Shown here piece by piece: positions 9,229 to 17,880 of a DNA stretch of 64,000 nt. Position numbers and translations under genes: made by a program. The stretch is from Mycobacterium sp. (GTDB lineage: Bacteria; Actinomycetota; Actinomycetes; Mycobacteriales; Mycobacteriaceae), in NCBI GenBank assembly GCA_021732005.1, contig JAKFVT010000026.1:1-64000 (forward strand). Reading direction: 5' to 3'. Position 1 is the stretch's first letter, and every line of letters begins with the position of its first letter. The notes beneath the pieces were generated by a model. That model did no database searches. It had not been told where the DNA came from and saw only the letters and a program-made list of their open reading frames with translations.

Positions 9229-9708
9229 GTGGCGCTCGACGACCAGGACCTCCGGCGGCTCGGCCGCTGCGTAGAGCTTGCCCGTGCTGCGCTGAACGCC
9301 GGCGACGAGCCGTTCGGCTCGATCCTGGTCGACGCCGTCGGCACGGTCCTGTTCGAGGACCACAATCACGTCGCGGGCGGTGACGCCACCGCCCATCCCG
9401 AACTCGCGATCGCGCAGTGGTCTGCCGCCAACCTCTCCCCCGATCAGCGGGCCCGCGCCACCGTCTATACCTCCGGCGAGCACTGCCCGATGTGCGCGGC
9501 CGCGCACGCCTGGGTTGGCTTGGGCCGCATTGTATTTGCTGTCGCGGGCGCCCAGCTGGCCGAATGGCTGACCGACTGGCAGGCACCGCTGCCACCGGTG
9601 GCCACCCTGCCGATCACCGCGGTCGCCCCGCAGTTGACGGTCGACGGCCCGGCCCCTGAGTACCGGGACGAGATGATGTCCCTCTACGCCGCGAGGTTCG
9701 CGCCATGA
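9229..9708 (+). CDS. cytidine/deoxycytidylate deaminase-family nucleoside deaminase
   Basis: A 159-residue zinc deaminase. The zinc site is complete: HPE at residues 56-58 (H56 ligand, E58 proton shuttle) and CPMC at 86-89 (C86 and C89 ligands). The N-terminal helix and GDEPFGSILVDAVGTVLFEDHN match the guanine deaminase and TadA-like branch rather than cytidine deaminase proper. Lengths of 150-160 are usual for this branch. The GTG start carries a leaderless -10. The gene overlaps the next one by ATGA. The substrate could be a purine base or modified nucleoside and cannot be decided from sequence. Confidence 0.8.
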   Translation: MALDDQDLRRLGRCVELARAALNAGDEPFGSILVDAVGTVLFEDHNHVAGGDATAHPELAIAQWSAANLSPDQRARATVYTSGEHCPMCAAAHAWVGLGRIVFAVAGAQLAEWLTDWQAPLPPVATLPITAVAPQLTVDGPAPEYRDEMMSLYAARFAP

Positions 9709-11012
9709 GCGACTGGGTGCGCCACGCGATCTGGTGGCACGTCTACCCGCTCGGCTTCGTCGGCGCCTTCCCCGCCGCCGAACCGCCCGGGCCCGGTGAG
9801 CACCGACTCCGCCGCATCGTCGACTGGCTCGACCACGCCGTCGAACTCGGCACCTCCGGACTCGCGCTGGGCCCCGTCTTCGCCTCCCGCACCCACGGAT
9901 ACGACACCACCGATCACTTCCGCATCGACCCGCGGCTCGGCGACGACGACGACTTCGATCACCTTGTCTCCGAAGCGCATCAGCGTGGACTGCGGATCCT
10001 GCTCGACGGCGTGTTCAACCATGTGGGAACGGAATTCGAGCGTTACCGGCGCGCCGTCGAGGGCAGCGACCCCGACGCACGGTCGTGGTTCCGCGGCCGG
10101 CCCGGCCATTTCCACACCTTCGAGGGACACGGCGAGCTCATCACCCTCAACCACAAGAGCCCGGCCGTCGTCGACTACACCGTCGACGTGATGAGCCACT
10201 GGCTGGCCCGGGGCGCCGACGGCTGGCGACTCGACGCCGCGTACGCGGTACCCGAGTCGTTCTGGGCGCAGGTGCTCCCCCGGGTCCGCGAAGCCCATCC
10301 CGACGCCTGGTTCGTCGCCGAGGTGATCCACGGCGACTACGGCGCGTTCGTCGACGGCTCCGGCGTCGACTCGGTGACCCAGTACGAACTGTGGAAGGCG
10401 ATCTGGAGCAGCCTCAACGACGGTAACTTCCACGAGCTGGACTGGGCGCTGCAGCGCCACAACGACTTCCTGGCCCGATTCGCGCCGCTGACGTTCGTCG
10501 GCAACCACGACGTCACCCGGATCGCCAGCAAGCTGGACCGCCCCGAGCAAGTGGCCCACGCACTGGTGCTGCTGTTCACCACCGGCGGTGTCCCCAGCAT
10601 CTACGCCGGTGACGAACTCGGCTACCGCGGCGTCAAGGAAGAACGGGCCGGCGGCGACGACGCGGTGCGTCCCGAGTTCGGGGCGCCACCCATCCCGCTG
10701 GACGCCGCGGGCCGGGACACCTGGAACCTGCACCAATACCTGATCGGCCTGCGCCGGCGCAATCCCTGGCTTCACGAAGCGAAAACCACAGCGCTGCAAG
10801 TGGACAACCGCGGTTACGCCTACGAGACCCGCAACGGTGACGACGCGTTGATCGTCGCGCTCAACATCGACGACTCGCCGATGGCGCTGCCGGTCGCCGC
10901 GCTCATCGGCGGGCAGGCCCAATTGGTGGGCGGCACCGGAGCACCGCCGGAAGAGGTCGTCAGCGAGGTGGTGGTCCCGCCGCAGGGCTGGTTGGTGCTG
11001 CGCCCGCTATAG
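9705..11012 (+). CDS. GH13 alpha-amylase-family glycosidase
   Basis: A 435-residue GH13 enzyme with all four conserved regions: DGVFNH (101-106), DGWRLDAAY with nucleophile D177, AEVIHG with acid/base E206, and FVGNHD with transition-state D269. It is shorter than most amylases because the B and C domains are reduced. It has no signal peptide, so it is cytosolic and probably acts on maltodextrin, glycogen or trehalose-type glucosides. It begins in a 4-bp ATGA overlap with the deaminase gene, an odd partner that suggests only transcriptional coupling. Its 3' end overlaps the convergent DUF1810 gene by 6 bp. Confidence 0.88.
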   Translation: MSDWVRHAIWWHVYPLGFVGAFPAAEPPGPGEHRLRRIVDWLDHAVELGTSGLALGPVFASRTHGYDTTDHFRIDPRLGDDDDFDHLVSEAHQRGLRILLDGVFNHVGTEFERYRRAVEGSDPDARSWFRGRPGHFHTFEGHGELITLNHKSPAVVDYTVDVMSHWLARGADGWRLDAAYAVPESFWAQVLPRVREAHPDAWFVAEVIHGDYGAFVDGSGVDSVTQYELWKAIWSSLNDGNFHELDWALQRHNDFLARFAPLTFVGNHDVTRIASKLDRPEQVAHALVLLFTTGGVPSIYAGDELGYRGVKEERAGGDDAVRPEFGAPPIPLDAAGRDTWNLHQYLIGLRRRNPWLHEAKTTALQVDNRGYAYETRNGDDALIVALNIDDSPMALPVAALIGGQAQLVGGTGAPPEEVVSEVVVPPQGWLVLRPL

Positions 11013-11423
11013 CAGCTCGAGCGTCCGGGTATCCCGCTCGCCGCCGTAGAACGTGTCAAGTACCGCCACGAAATCGGCGTTGTCATCGGTGGCCGCAGCG
11101 AACAGCGTCATCGACGAGCGCACCTTGAGGTTGTCCGGCCAGCCGAAGACGTCCTCGACGGAGCGGCCTTCTATCGCCAGGACCAGGCGCGCGCACTCAC
11201 GTAGCCGCGGCCCGAGCACCGGATGCGCCAGGTAGGCCTGCGCTTCGGCCAGCGATGCGATGCCGAAACGCTGTGCAGTGGAGCTACTTCCGAGCGCGCC
11301 CAGCTGAGGGAAGATGAACCAGATCCAGTGGCTGCGCTTGGCGCCGGCCCGCAACTCGGCGAGCACCTGGTCGTACATGAGGTCCTGGGCGTCGACGAAG
11401 CGTTGCAGTTCGAAGGGGTCCAC
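11007..11423 (-). CDS. DUF1810 family protein
   Basis: A 138-residue protein that matches DUF1810 along its length: the opening MDPFELQRFVDAQDLMYDQVLAELRAGAKRSHWIWFIFPQL, then FGIASLAEAQAYLAHPVLGPRLRECARLVL and the ending FAAVLDTFYGGERDTRTLELL-type segment. The family is widespread, small and cytosolic, and related in fold to NADAR domains; its activity has not been defined. GTG 11423 has TACAGT 6 nt upstream, which makes a leaderless transcript likely. It converges with the glycoside hydrolase gene with a 6-bp overlap. Confidence 0.8.
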   Translation of the reverse strand: MDPFELQRFVDAQDLMYDQVLAELRAGAKRSHWIWFIFPQLGALGSSSTAQRFGIASLAEAQAYLAHPVLGPRLRECARLVLAIEGRSVEDVFGWPDNLKVRSSMTLFAAATDDNADFVAVLDTFYGGERDTRTLELL

Positions 11424-11435
11424 GCCTCCACTGTA
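11424..11435 (-). promoter_or_regulatory. leaderless-type -10 element of the DUF1810 gene
   Basis: On the minus strand TACAGT (11435-11430) precedes GTG 11423 by 6 nt. A GGAGG lies inside the 6 nt but is too close to the start to serve as a Shine-Dalgarno. Confidence 0.55.
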
Positions 11436-11584
11436 TCGTTGCTTTCGCGTGACCTTTCTGTTATCGACCTACAGTCAAAGCCGTTGGCGTACTGGCGATC
11501 CCGAGTCCCCCGCGTCGCCTGATCGTTAGCGAACCGCGATATGCCACACCGCTGCGCGTGCCGAGTCCGCGCTACGCACCGTGA

Positions 11585-12646
<1,062 letters not shown>

Positions 12647-12661
12647 TCCACCCCGAACAAC

Positions 12662-12705
12662 AGCGAGCCTGTCGCCACCCCCCGGCGACAGGCTCGCTGC
12701 TTTGT
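12662..12705 (+). terminator. strong hairpin terminator after fbpC
   Basis: Perfect 15-bp inverted repeat: arms 12662-12676 and 12684-12698, loop ACCCCCC, followed by GCTTTGT. It lies 16 bp after the fbpC stop and isolates fbpC from lon. Confidence 0.85.
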
Positions 12706-12740
12706 GTGCGCGGGCTGCGCCTCACCCCGCCGAGCCCGCC

Positions 12741-12796
12741 GAGCGTCACTCCAGAGTCACGGTCGACACCCAACGTGACGCTCGGGTGACGTTGGG
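12741..12796. repeat. two interlocked inverted repeats upstream of the lon promoter
   Basis: GAGCGTCAC (12741-12749) pairs with GTGACGCTC (12775-12783), and CCCAACGT (12769-12776) pairs with ACGTTGGG (12789-12796). The two dyads overlap, so only one can form at a time in a transcript; on DNA they could be protein-binding sites upstream of the lon -35. Confidence 0.6.
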
Positions 12797-12807
12797 CGCA
12801 GGTACGT

Positions 12808-12834
12808 GGGAACAAACTGGAATCGATCAAGGTT
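12808..12834 (+). promoter_or_regulatory. SigH/SigE-type stress promoter of lon
   Basis: GGGAACA (12808-12814), 16 nt, then GGTT (12831-12834) matches the mycobacterial SigH/SigE-type consensus GGAAYA-N16/17-SGTT. Transcription would start near 12842, giving a leader of about 23 nt that includes the GGAGG site. The assignment is by pattern only. Confidence 0.6.
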
Positions 12835-12852
12835 GAGTCGGTCAGACTGAAC
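12832..12852. promoter_or_regulatory. HAIR-like (HspR) operator overlapping the lon -10
   Basis: GTTGAGT-N7-ACTGAAC matches the HspR HAIR consensus CTTGAGT-N7-ACTCAAG at 11 of 14 positions with the correct spacing. It covers the promoter -10 and predicted start site, where a repressor would block initiation. HspR control of lon is known in Streptomyces; here it is inferred. Confidence 0.5.
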
Positions 12853-12864
12853 TTTGGAGGATTG

Positions 12865-15198
12865 ATGGCTGAAGCCAAATCTGTGCCGGTCCTGTTTGTC
12901 AGCGAGCCGATCGTGCTGCCCGGAATGGTGGTGCCGATCGAACTCGACGACGCCGCACGTGCTGCGGTGGACGCGGCGCAGGCCACCCCGACCGGCAAGC
13001 TCTTGATCGCCCCACGACTGGACGATCGCTACCCCACCTACGGCGTCATCGCGTCGATCGTTCAGGTGGGCCGCATCCCCGGCGGCGGCGCCGCTGCCGT
13101 CGTGCGCGGAGAGAGCCGCGCCCACATCGGATCCGGAACCACCGGGCCGGGCGCCGCGCTGTGGGTCGAGGTCGACGAGATAGCCGCGGCCGAGCCCACC
13201 GAGGACACCAAGGCACTCGCCGCGGAGTACAAGAAACTGCTGCTGGCCATGCTGCAACGCCGCGAGGCCTGGCAGATCGTCGACGTGGTCAACAAGATCA
13301 CCGACCCGTCGGCACTGGCCGACACCGCCGGCTACTCGTCGTACCTGTCCGACGTCCAGAAGCGTCAACTGCTGGAAACCAGTGACGTGGATCGTCGGCT
13401 CCATCTGCTGATCGACTGGACGTCCGAGCATCTGGCCGAGGTCGAGGTCAGCGACAAGATCTCGCAGGATGTCCGCGAGGGCATGGAGAAGACGCAGAAG
13501 GAGTTCCTGCTGCGCCAACAGCTCAACGCCATCCGTAAGGAACTCGGCGAAGGCGAACCCGACGGATCGGATGACTACCGCGGCCGCATCGACGCGGCCG
13601 ACCTGCCGGAGAAGGTCCGGGAGGCCGCGCTGCGTGAGGTCGGCAAGCTCGAACGCTCCAGCGAACAGAGCCCCGAAGGCGGCTGGATCCGGACCTGGCT
13701 GGACACCGTCCTGGACCTGCCGTGGAACAGCCGCACCGAAGACTCGACCGACCTGAAGGCGGCCCGAGACATCCTGGATGCCGACCACCACGGACTGGAC
13801 GACGTCAAGGACCGCATCGTCGAGTACCTGGCCGTGCGCACCCGTCGCGCACAGCGTGGTCTGCAGGTCGTCGGCGGCCGGGGCTCCGGCGCGGTGATGG
13901 TGCTGGCCGGCCCTCCCGGCGTCGGCAAGACGTCGCTCGGGGAAAGCGTGGCCAGGGCGTTGGGCCGCAAGTTCGTTCGTGTCGCCCTGGGCGGTGTGCG
14001 CGACGAGGCCGAGATCCGGGGGCACCGGCGCACCTACGTCGGCGCACTGCCCGGCCGGATCGTCCGGGCGATCGGCGAGGCCGGTTCGATGAATCCGGTC
14101 GTGCTGCTGGACGAGATCGACAAGGTCGGCTCGGACTACCGCGGCGACCCGTCGGCCGCCCTGCTCGAGGTGCTGGACCCGGCGCAGAACCACACGTTCC
14201 GCGACCACTACCTGGAGCTGGATCTGGACCTGTCCGACGTGGTGTTCCTGGCGACCGCCAACGTGATCGAGAACATCCCCTCGGCGCTGCTGGACCGCAT
14301 GGAGCTGATCCAGCTCGACGGCTACACCGAGGACGACAAGGTGGCCATCGCCCGCGACTACCTGCTGCCCCGGCAACGGGACCGCGCGGCGCTGACCCCC
14401 GAGGAGGTCACGGTCACCGACGAGGCGCTGCGCAAGATCGCCGCGGACTACACCCGCGAACCGGGTGTGCGGCAGTTCGAACGACTGTTGGCCAAGGCGT
14501 TGCGCAAGGCGACCACCAAGCTGGCTGCTTCTGACGAGCCGTTGACGATCGACGAGCCGGATCTCGTTGGCTACCTTGGCCGTCCGCGCTTCACCCCGGA
14601 GTCGGCCGAACGCACGGCGGTGCCGGGTGTGGCGACCGGACTCGCCGTGACGGGACTGGGTGGTGATGTGCTCTACATCGAAGCCGGGTCCACCGAGGGC
14701 GAGCCGAGCTTGCAGTTGACCGGTCAGCTGGGCGACGTGATGAAGGAATCGGCGCAGATCGCGCTGTCCTACGTCCGGAGCCACGCCGAACAGCTGGGCG
14801 TGGATCCCGCGGCGCTCAACCGCAAGATCCACGTGCACGTGCCGGCCGGCGCGGTGCCCAAGGACGGTCCGTCCGCAGGCGTCACGATGGTGACCGCACT
14901 GGTCTCGATGGCCACCGGACGGCAGGTCCGCTCCGACGTCGGGATGACCGGCGAAGTCACCCTGAACGGGCGGGTGCTGCCCATCGGCGGTGTGAAGCAG
15001 AAGCTGCTGGCCGCGCAACGGGCAGGGCTGTCAACGGTTTTCATCCCGCAACGCAACGAGGCCGACCTGGACCCGGAACATGGAGGGGTCCCGGCCGAGG
15101 TCCTCGAGGCGCTGACGGTGAAGCCGATGACCGATGTCGCCGACATCGTGGCCCAGGCGCTGGAGCCCGCCGCCGAGGCGGCCACGGCTGCGGCCTGA
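12865..15198 (+). CDS. lon: ATP-dependent Lon protease
   Basis: A 777-residue cytosolic AAA+ protease that degrades misfolded and regulatory proteins. The N-terminal substrate domain (1-200) is followed by a coiled region, the AAA+ module with Walker A GPPGVGKT (349-356, K355) and Walker B VVLLDEIDK, and the C-terminal protease domain. The catalytic serine is S670 in KDGPSAG and the lysine K711 in GGVKQK. ATG 12865 follows TTTGGAGG by 4 nt; the adjacent TTG 12862 is too close to the ribosome site. Lon is present in M. smegmatis-type species and absent from M. tuberculosis. The gene stands alone between two terminators and has a stress-type promoter. Confidence 0.97.
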   Translation: MAEAKSVPVLFVSEPIVLPGMVVPIELDDAARAAVDAAQATPTGKLLIAPRLDDRYPTYGVIASIVQVGRIPGGGAAAVVRGESRAHIGSGTTGPGAALWVEVDEIAAAEPTEDTKALAAEYKKLLLAMLQRREAWQIVDVVNKITDPSALADTAGYSSYLSDVQKRQLLETSDVDRRLHLLIDWTSEHLAEVEVSDKISQDVREGMEKTQKEFLLRQQLNAIRKELGEGEPDGSDDYRGRIDAADLPEKVREAALREVGKLERSSEQSPEGGWIRTWLDTVLDLPWNSRTEDSTDLKAARDILDADHHGLDDVKDRIVEYLAVRTRRAQRGLQVVGGRGSGAVMVLAGPPGVGKTSLGESVARALGRKFVRVALGGVRDEAEIRGHRRTYVGALPGRIVRAIGEAGSMNPVVLLDEIDKVGSDYRGDPSAALLEVLDPAQNHTFRDHYLELDLDLSDVVFLATANVIENIPSALLDRMELIQLDGYTEDDKVAIARDYLLPRQRDRAALTPEEVTVTDEALRKIAADYTREPGVRQFERLLAKALRKATTKLAASDEPLTIDEPDLVGYLGRPRFTPESAERTAVPGVATGLAVTGLGGDVLYIEAGSTEGEPSLQLTGQLGDVMKESAQIALSYVRSHAEQLGVDPAALNRKIHVHVPAGAVPKDGPSAGVTMVTALVSMATGRQVRSDVGMTGEVTLNGRVLPIGGVKQKLLAAQRAGLSTVFIPQRNEADLDPEHGGVPAEVLEALTVKPMTDVADIVAQALEPAAEAATAAA

Positions 15199-15209
15199 CC
15201 CGACGCGTG

Positions 15210-15243
15210 ATGCCGGCCCCGACACTTTGTCGGCGGCCGGCAT
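15210..15243 (+). terminator. lon terminator hairpin
   Basis: ATGCCGGCC plus CCGAC (15210-15223) pairs with GTCGG plus GGCCGGCAT (15229-15243) around an ACTTT loop, with one bulged C. It begins 11 bp after the lon stop, and its last base abuts the -10 of the next gene. Confidence 0.8.
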
Positions 15244-15255
15244 TACCGTCTCTAC
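15244..15255 (+). promoter_or_regulatory. leaderless-type -10 element of the TfoX-like gene
   Basis: TACCGT at 15244-15249 is followed by 6 nt and ATG 15256. The -10 directly joins the foot of the lon terminator. Confidence 0.65.
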
Positions 15256-15588
15256 ATGGCCTACGACGAAGACCTCGCGAACCGCCTGCGGGAACTGCTC
15301 GCCACCGAACACGGCGTCGACGAGAAGAGGATGTTCGGGGGCCTGGCGTTCCTGGTCAACGGCCACATGGCCGTGTGCGCCAGCGGTCAGGGCGGTCTGA
15401 TGGTGCGAGTGCCGCCGGAGGACACCGCCAGCCTGCTGGAACGCGAACACACCGCACCGATGATCATGGCGGGGCGGGAAACTCGCGGCTGGATCCGGAT
15501 CGCTGACGCCGGGGTGCGGACGAGGCGTCAGCTGCAGAGCTGGGCCACCCGCGGCGTCGACTATGCGAAATCCCTGCCGCCGAAGTAG
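15256..15588 (+). CDS. TfoX N-terminal domain protein
   Basis: A 110-residue protein that consists of just the TfoX/Sxy N-terminal domain. MFGGLAFLVNGHMAVCASGQGGLMVRVPPED is the hallmark stretch, followed by GRETRGWIRIADAGVRTRRQLQSWATRGVDYAKSLP. In gamma-proteobacteria TfoX regulates competence, but single-domain actinobacterial copies have no known role. ATG 15256 is fixed by a leaderless -10. The next gene starts 39 bp later on the same strand. Confidence 0.8.
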   Translation: MAYDEDLANRLRELLATEHGVDEKRMFGGLAFLVNGHMAVCASGQGGLMVRVPPEDTASLLEREHTAPMIMAGRETRGWIRIADAGVRTRRQLQSWATRGVDYAKSLPPK

Positions 15589-15627
15589 CGCCGGAATAAA
15601 TCCCGGTGAGTCGGGCTTGTCGCGTGA

Positions 15628-16443
15628 ATGACCCATCCCGTGCGCGTCGCCGTGCAGATTCAGCCCGCCGACACCCCTGACTACGCCACCTGGCGGCGTG
15701 CCGTCCTGCACGCCGAGAGCATCGGCGTCGACGTCATCTTCGGCTATGACCACTTCCACGCGCCGTTCATCGAATCGATCGCCGACGCGAAACCGGTACT
15801 GGCGGCGACGCAGCCGGACGTCAACAACTTCGAAGGGTGGACCGCGCTGGCGTCCTGGGGCGAGATCACCACACGGGCCGAGCTCGGGCTTCTTGTGTCG
15901 GGCATGGGCTACCGCAATCCGGACCTGCTCGCCGACATGGCACGCACCGTCGATCACATCAGCGGCGGCCGCGCCATCCTCGGCGTCGGCGCGGGATGGT
16001 ACGAGAAGGATTACACCACATACGGTTTCGACTACGGGACGGTCAAATCTCGGGCCGACGCGTTCGACGAGGGTCTGCTGCGCATCGAGCGACGGTTCGG
16101 CCTGCTGCAGCCGGCGCCGCTGCACAAGATCCCGATCCTGATCGGCGGATCCGGCCCCAAGCGCACGTTGCCCGCCGTCGCGCGCCACGCCGACATCTGG
16201 CACACCTTCCTGCCCCTCGACTCGTACCGGGAGGCCAGTGCCCGGGTCGCCGAGCTGGCCGCCGGCTTCGGACGTGCCGACAGTGATATCGAGCGCTCGA
16301 CGTTCTGGACCGATCCACAGGCGGCGGACGACTATCTGGCCGCCGGTGCAACGTTGTTCCACACCGAGGTCCGCGCATCCGAGGGCAAGTACGACCTGAG
16401 CACGGTCGAGAAGATGATCGACTGGCGTGACACCAAACGCTGA
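15628..16443 (+). CDS. LLM-class F420-dependent oxidoreductase
   Basis: A 271-residue luciferase-like TIM barrel. The fingerprint is VDVIFGYDHFHAP near the N-terminus, RAELGLLVSGMGYRNPDLLADMARTVDHISGGRAILGVGAGWYEKDYTTYGF in the middle and ILIGGSGPKRTLPAVARHADIWH later, as in mycobacterial F420-dependent enzymes. It uses reduced F420 on an unknown substrate in the cytosol. The start ATG lacks a good Shine-Dalgarno; it is the first codon that gives the complete first strand (VRVAVQIQP). Confidence 0.85.
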   Translation: MTHPVRVAVQIQPADTPDYATWRRAVLHAESIGVDVIFGYDHFHAPFIESIADAKPVLAATQPDVNNFEGWTALASWGEITTRAELGLLVSGMGYRNPDLLADMARTVDHISGGRAILGVGAGWYEKDYTTYGFDYGTVKSRADAFDEGLLRIERRFGLLQPAPLHKIPILIGGSGPKRTLPAVARHADIWHTFLPLDSYREASARVAELAAGFGRADSDIERSTFWTDPQAADDYLAAGATLFHTEVRASEGKYDLSTVEKMIDWRDTKR

Positions 16444-16506
16444 GAATGTCTGACGCCAAAATGACACATCGTTTCGTCGGCTCAGTCCGCGGGTATCGAC
16501 TGCCAA

Positions 16507-17148
16507 ATGGATGATGCGGAGGCCAGGCGCCTCATTCAACGCCTGCGTCAGCATGCGGGCAGAACCTATGCCGCGGAAGCGGGAATCACCTTGCGGGACA
16601 CCCCGATGCCGCTGTTCCAGCTGTTGGTGCTGTGCATGCTGGCCAGTAAGCCGATCGATGCCGCGATCGCGATGCATGCCGCCCGGGAACTGTTCCGATC
16701 CGGATTGCGCACACCGCGCGCCGTGATGGCGGCCAACCGGCAGACCATGATCGACGCGTTCGCCCGCGCCCACTACGTGCGCTACGACGAGAGTTCGGCG
16801 TCGCGGTTGACCGAACTCGCGACCAGGGTCAACGACGACTACCGCAACGACCTGCGCACGCTGGCCCGCATCACCAAACCCGACGTGAAGAATGCCAAGC
16901 AGGCACTCAAACAATTCACCGGAATCGGTGACACCGGATCGGACATCTTCCTGCGCGAGGTCCAAGACGTCTGGCCGTGGGTGCGGCCCTACTTCGACAA
17001 ACGCTCACTTGACAGCGCCGAACAACTCGGCCTCCCCCGCGACCCCGACAAGCTGGCTGCCCTCACCAGCCGGGCGATCGCGCCGCTCGCCGCGGGGCTG
17101 GTGCGGGTCTCCCTGGACGACGACGTGCGGCAGCGCATCGCCGGCTGA
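16507..17148 (+). CDS. HhH-GPD-like (endonuclease III-related) protein
   Basis: A 213-residue all-helical protein. Residues 35-60 (PLFQLLVLCMLASKPIDAAIAMHAARELF) resemble the first helices of HhH-GPD DNA glycosylases, and LKQFTGIGDTGSDIFLREVQDVWPWVRPYFD looks like the helix-hairpin-helix plus catalytic Asp loop. There is no C-terminal Cys cluster for a [4Fe-4S] centre. A repair role on damaged DNA is likely but unproven. TATCGA lies 7 nt before the ATG, which suggests a weak leaderless promoter. The DUF72 gene begins 3 bp after its stop, so the two form an operon. Confidence 0.65.
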   Translation: MDDAEARRLIQRLRQHAGRTYAAEAGITLRDTPMPLFQLLVLCMLASKPIDAAIAMHAARELFRSGLRTPRAVMAANRQTMIDAFARAHYVRYDESSASRLTELATRVNDDYRNDLRTLARITKPDVKNAKQALKQFTGIGDTGSDIFLREVQDVWPWVRPYFDKRSLDSAEQLGLPRDPDKLAALTSRAIAPLAAGLVRVSLDDDVRQRIAG

Positions 17149-17151
17149 CCC

Positions 17152-17880
17152 GTGACCGTCCGGATCGGCACCTCGGGGTGGTCCTACGACCACTGGGATT
17201 CGGTGCTGTACCGCCCAGGGCTCCCAGTCGCCAAGCGGCTGGCCCGCTACGCCGAGGTGTTCGACACCGTCGAACTCAACGCCAGCTTCTACCGCTGGCC
17301 CAAGGAGGCCACCTTCGAAGGGTGGCGCAGCCGGTTACCCGACGGATTCACCATGACGGTCAAGGTGCACCGCGGCCTGAGCCACTACCGCCGCCTCAAC
17401 AACCCCGAACCCTGGATCGATCGGCTGGAACGCTGCCAGCAGGCGCTCGCCGACAAGCGGGAGGCGGTGCTGGTCCAACTGCATCCCGACCTCGAACGCG
17501 ACGACGCCCGCCTGGCCCACTTCCTGTCGCTGGTCCCCGACTGGATCCGGGTGGCCCTCGAGATGCGTCACCCGTCCTGGGACGACCCGCAGGTCTACGA
17601 GCTCCTGGAGCGCTACCGCGCCGCCTACGTGGTGATCAGCGGACCCGGTTTGCCCTGCGTGCTGCGCGCCACCACCGATCTGGTGTACGTGCGCATGCAC
17701 GGCCCCGACACCGCCCCCATCTATGCCGGCGACTACACCGAGGCCGACCTGAACTGGTGGGCCGACCGGATCCGGGAATGGCAGGACCAGAACCGGCGGG
17801 TGCTGGTCTATTTCAACAACGACGGCCAGGGTCACGCCGTCCGGAACGCGCTGCGGCTGCGTGAACTACTCGGCGGGTGA
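17152..17880 (+). CDS. DUF72 family TIM-barrel protein
   Basis: A 242-residue DUF72 protein. It starts VRIGTSGWSYDHWDSVLYRP, with YAEVFDTVELNASFYRWPKEATFEGWRSRLPDGFTMTVKVHRGLSHYRRL next and ends with NNDGQGHAVRNALRLREL, which are the family hallmarks. The fold is a TIM barrel; the activity is unknown. GTG 17152 lies 3 bp after the upstream HhH gene, so translation is probably coupled. DUF72 genes often sit beside DNA-repair-type genes, which fits here. The last 15 bp overlap the convergent SHOCT gene. Confidence 0.88.
   Translation: MTVRIGTSGWSYDHWDSVLYRPGLPVAKRLARYAEVFDTVELNASFYRWPKEATFEGWRSRLPDGFTMTVKVHRGLSHYRRLNNPEPWIDRLERCQQALADKREAVLVQLHPDLERDDARLAHFLSLVPDWIRVALEMRHPSWDDPQVYELLERYRAAYVVISGPGLPCVLRATTDLVYVRMHGPDTAPIYAGDYTEADLNWWADRIREWQDQNRRVLVYFNNDGQGHAVRNALRLRELLGG

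Noticed and set aside
12757..15018. 753-codon frame opposite lon
   Set aside because: Antisense shadow of lon with His/Gln/Arg-rich composition and no domain; it also crosses the lon promoter.
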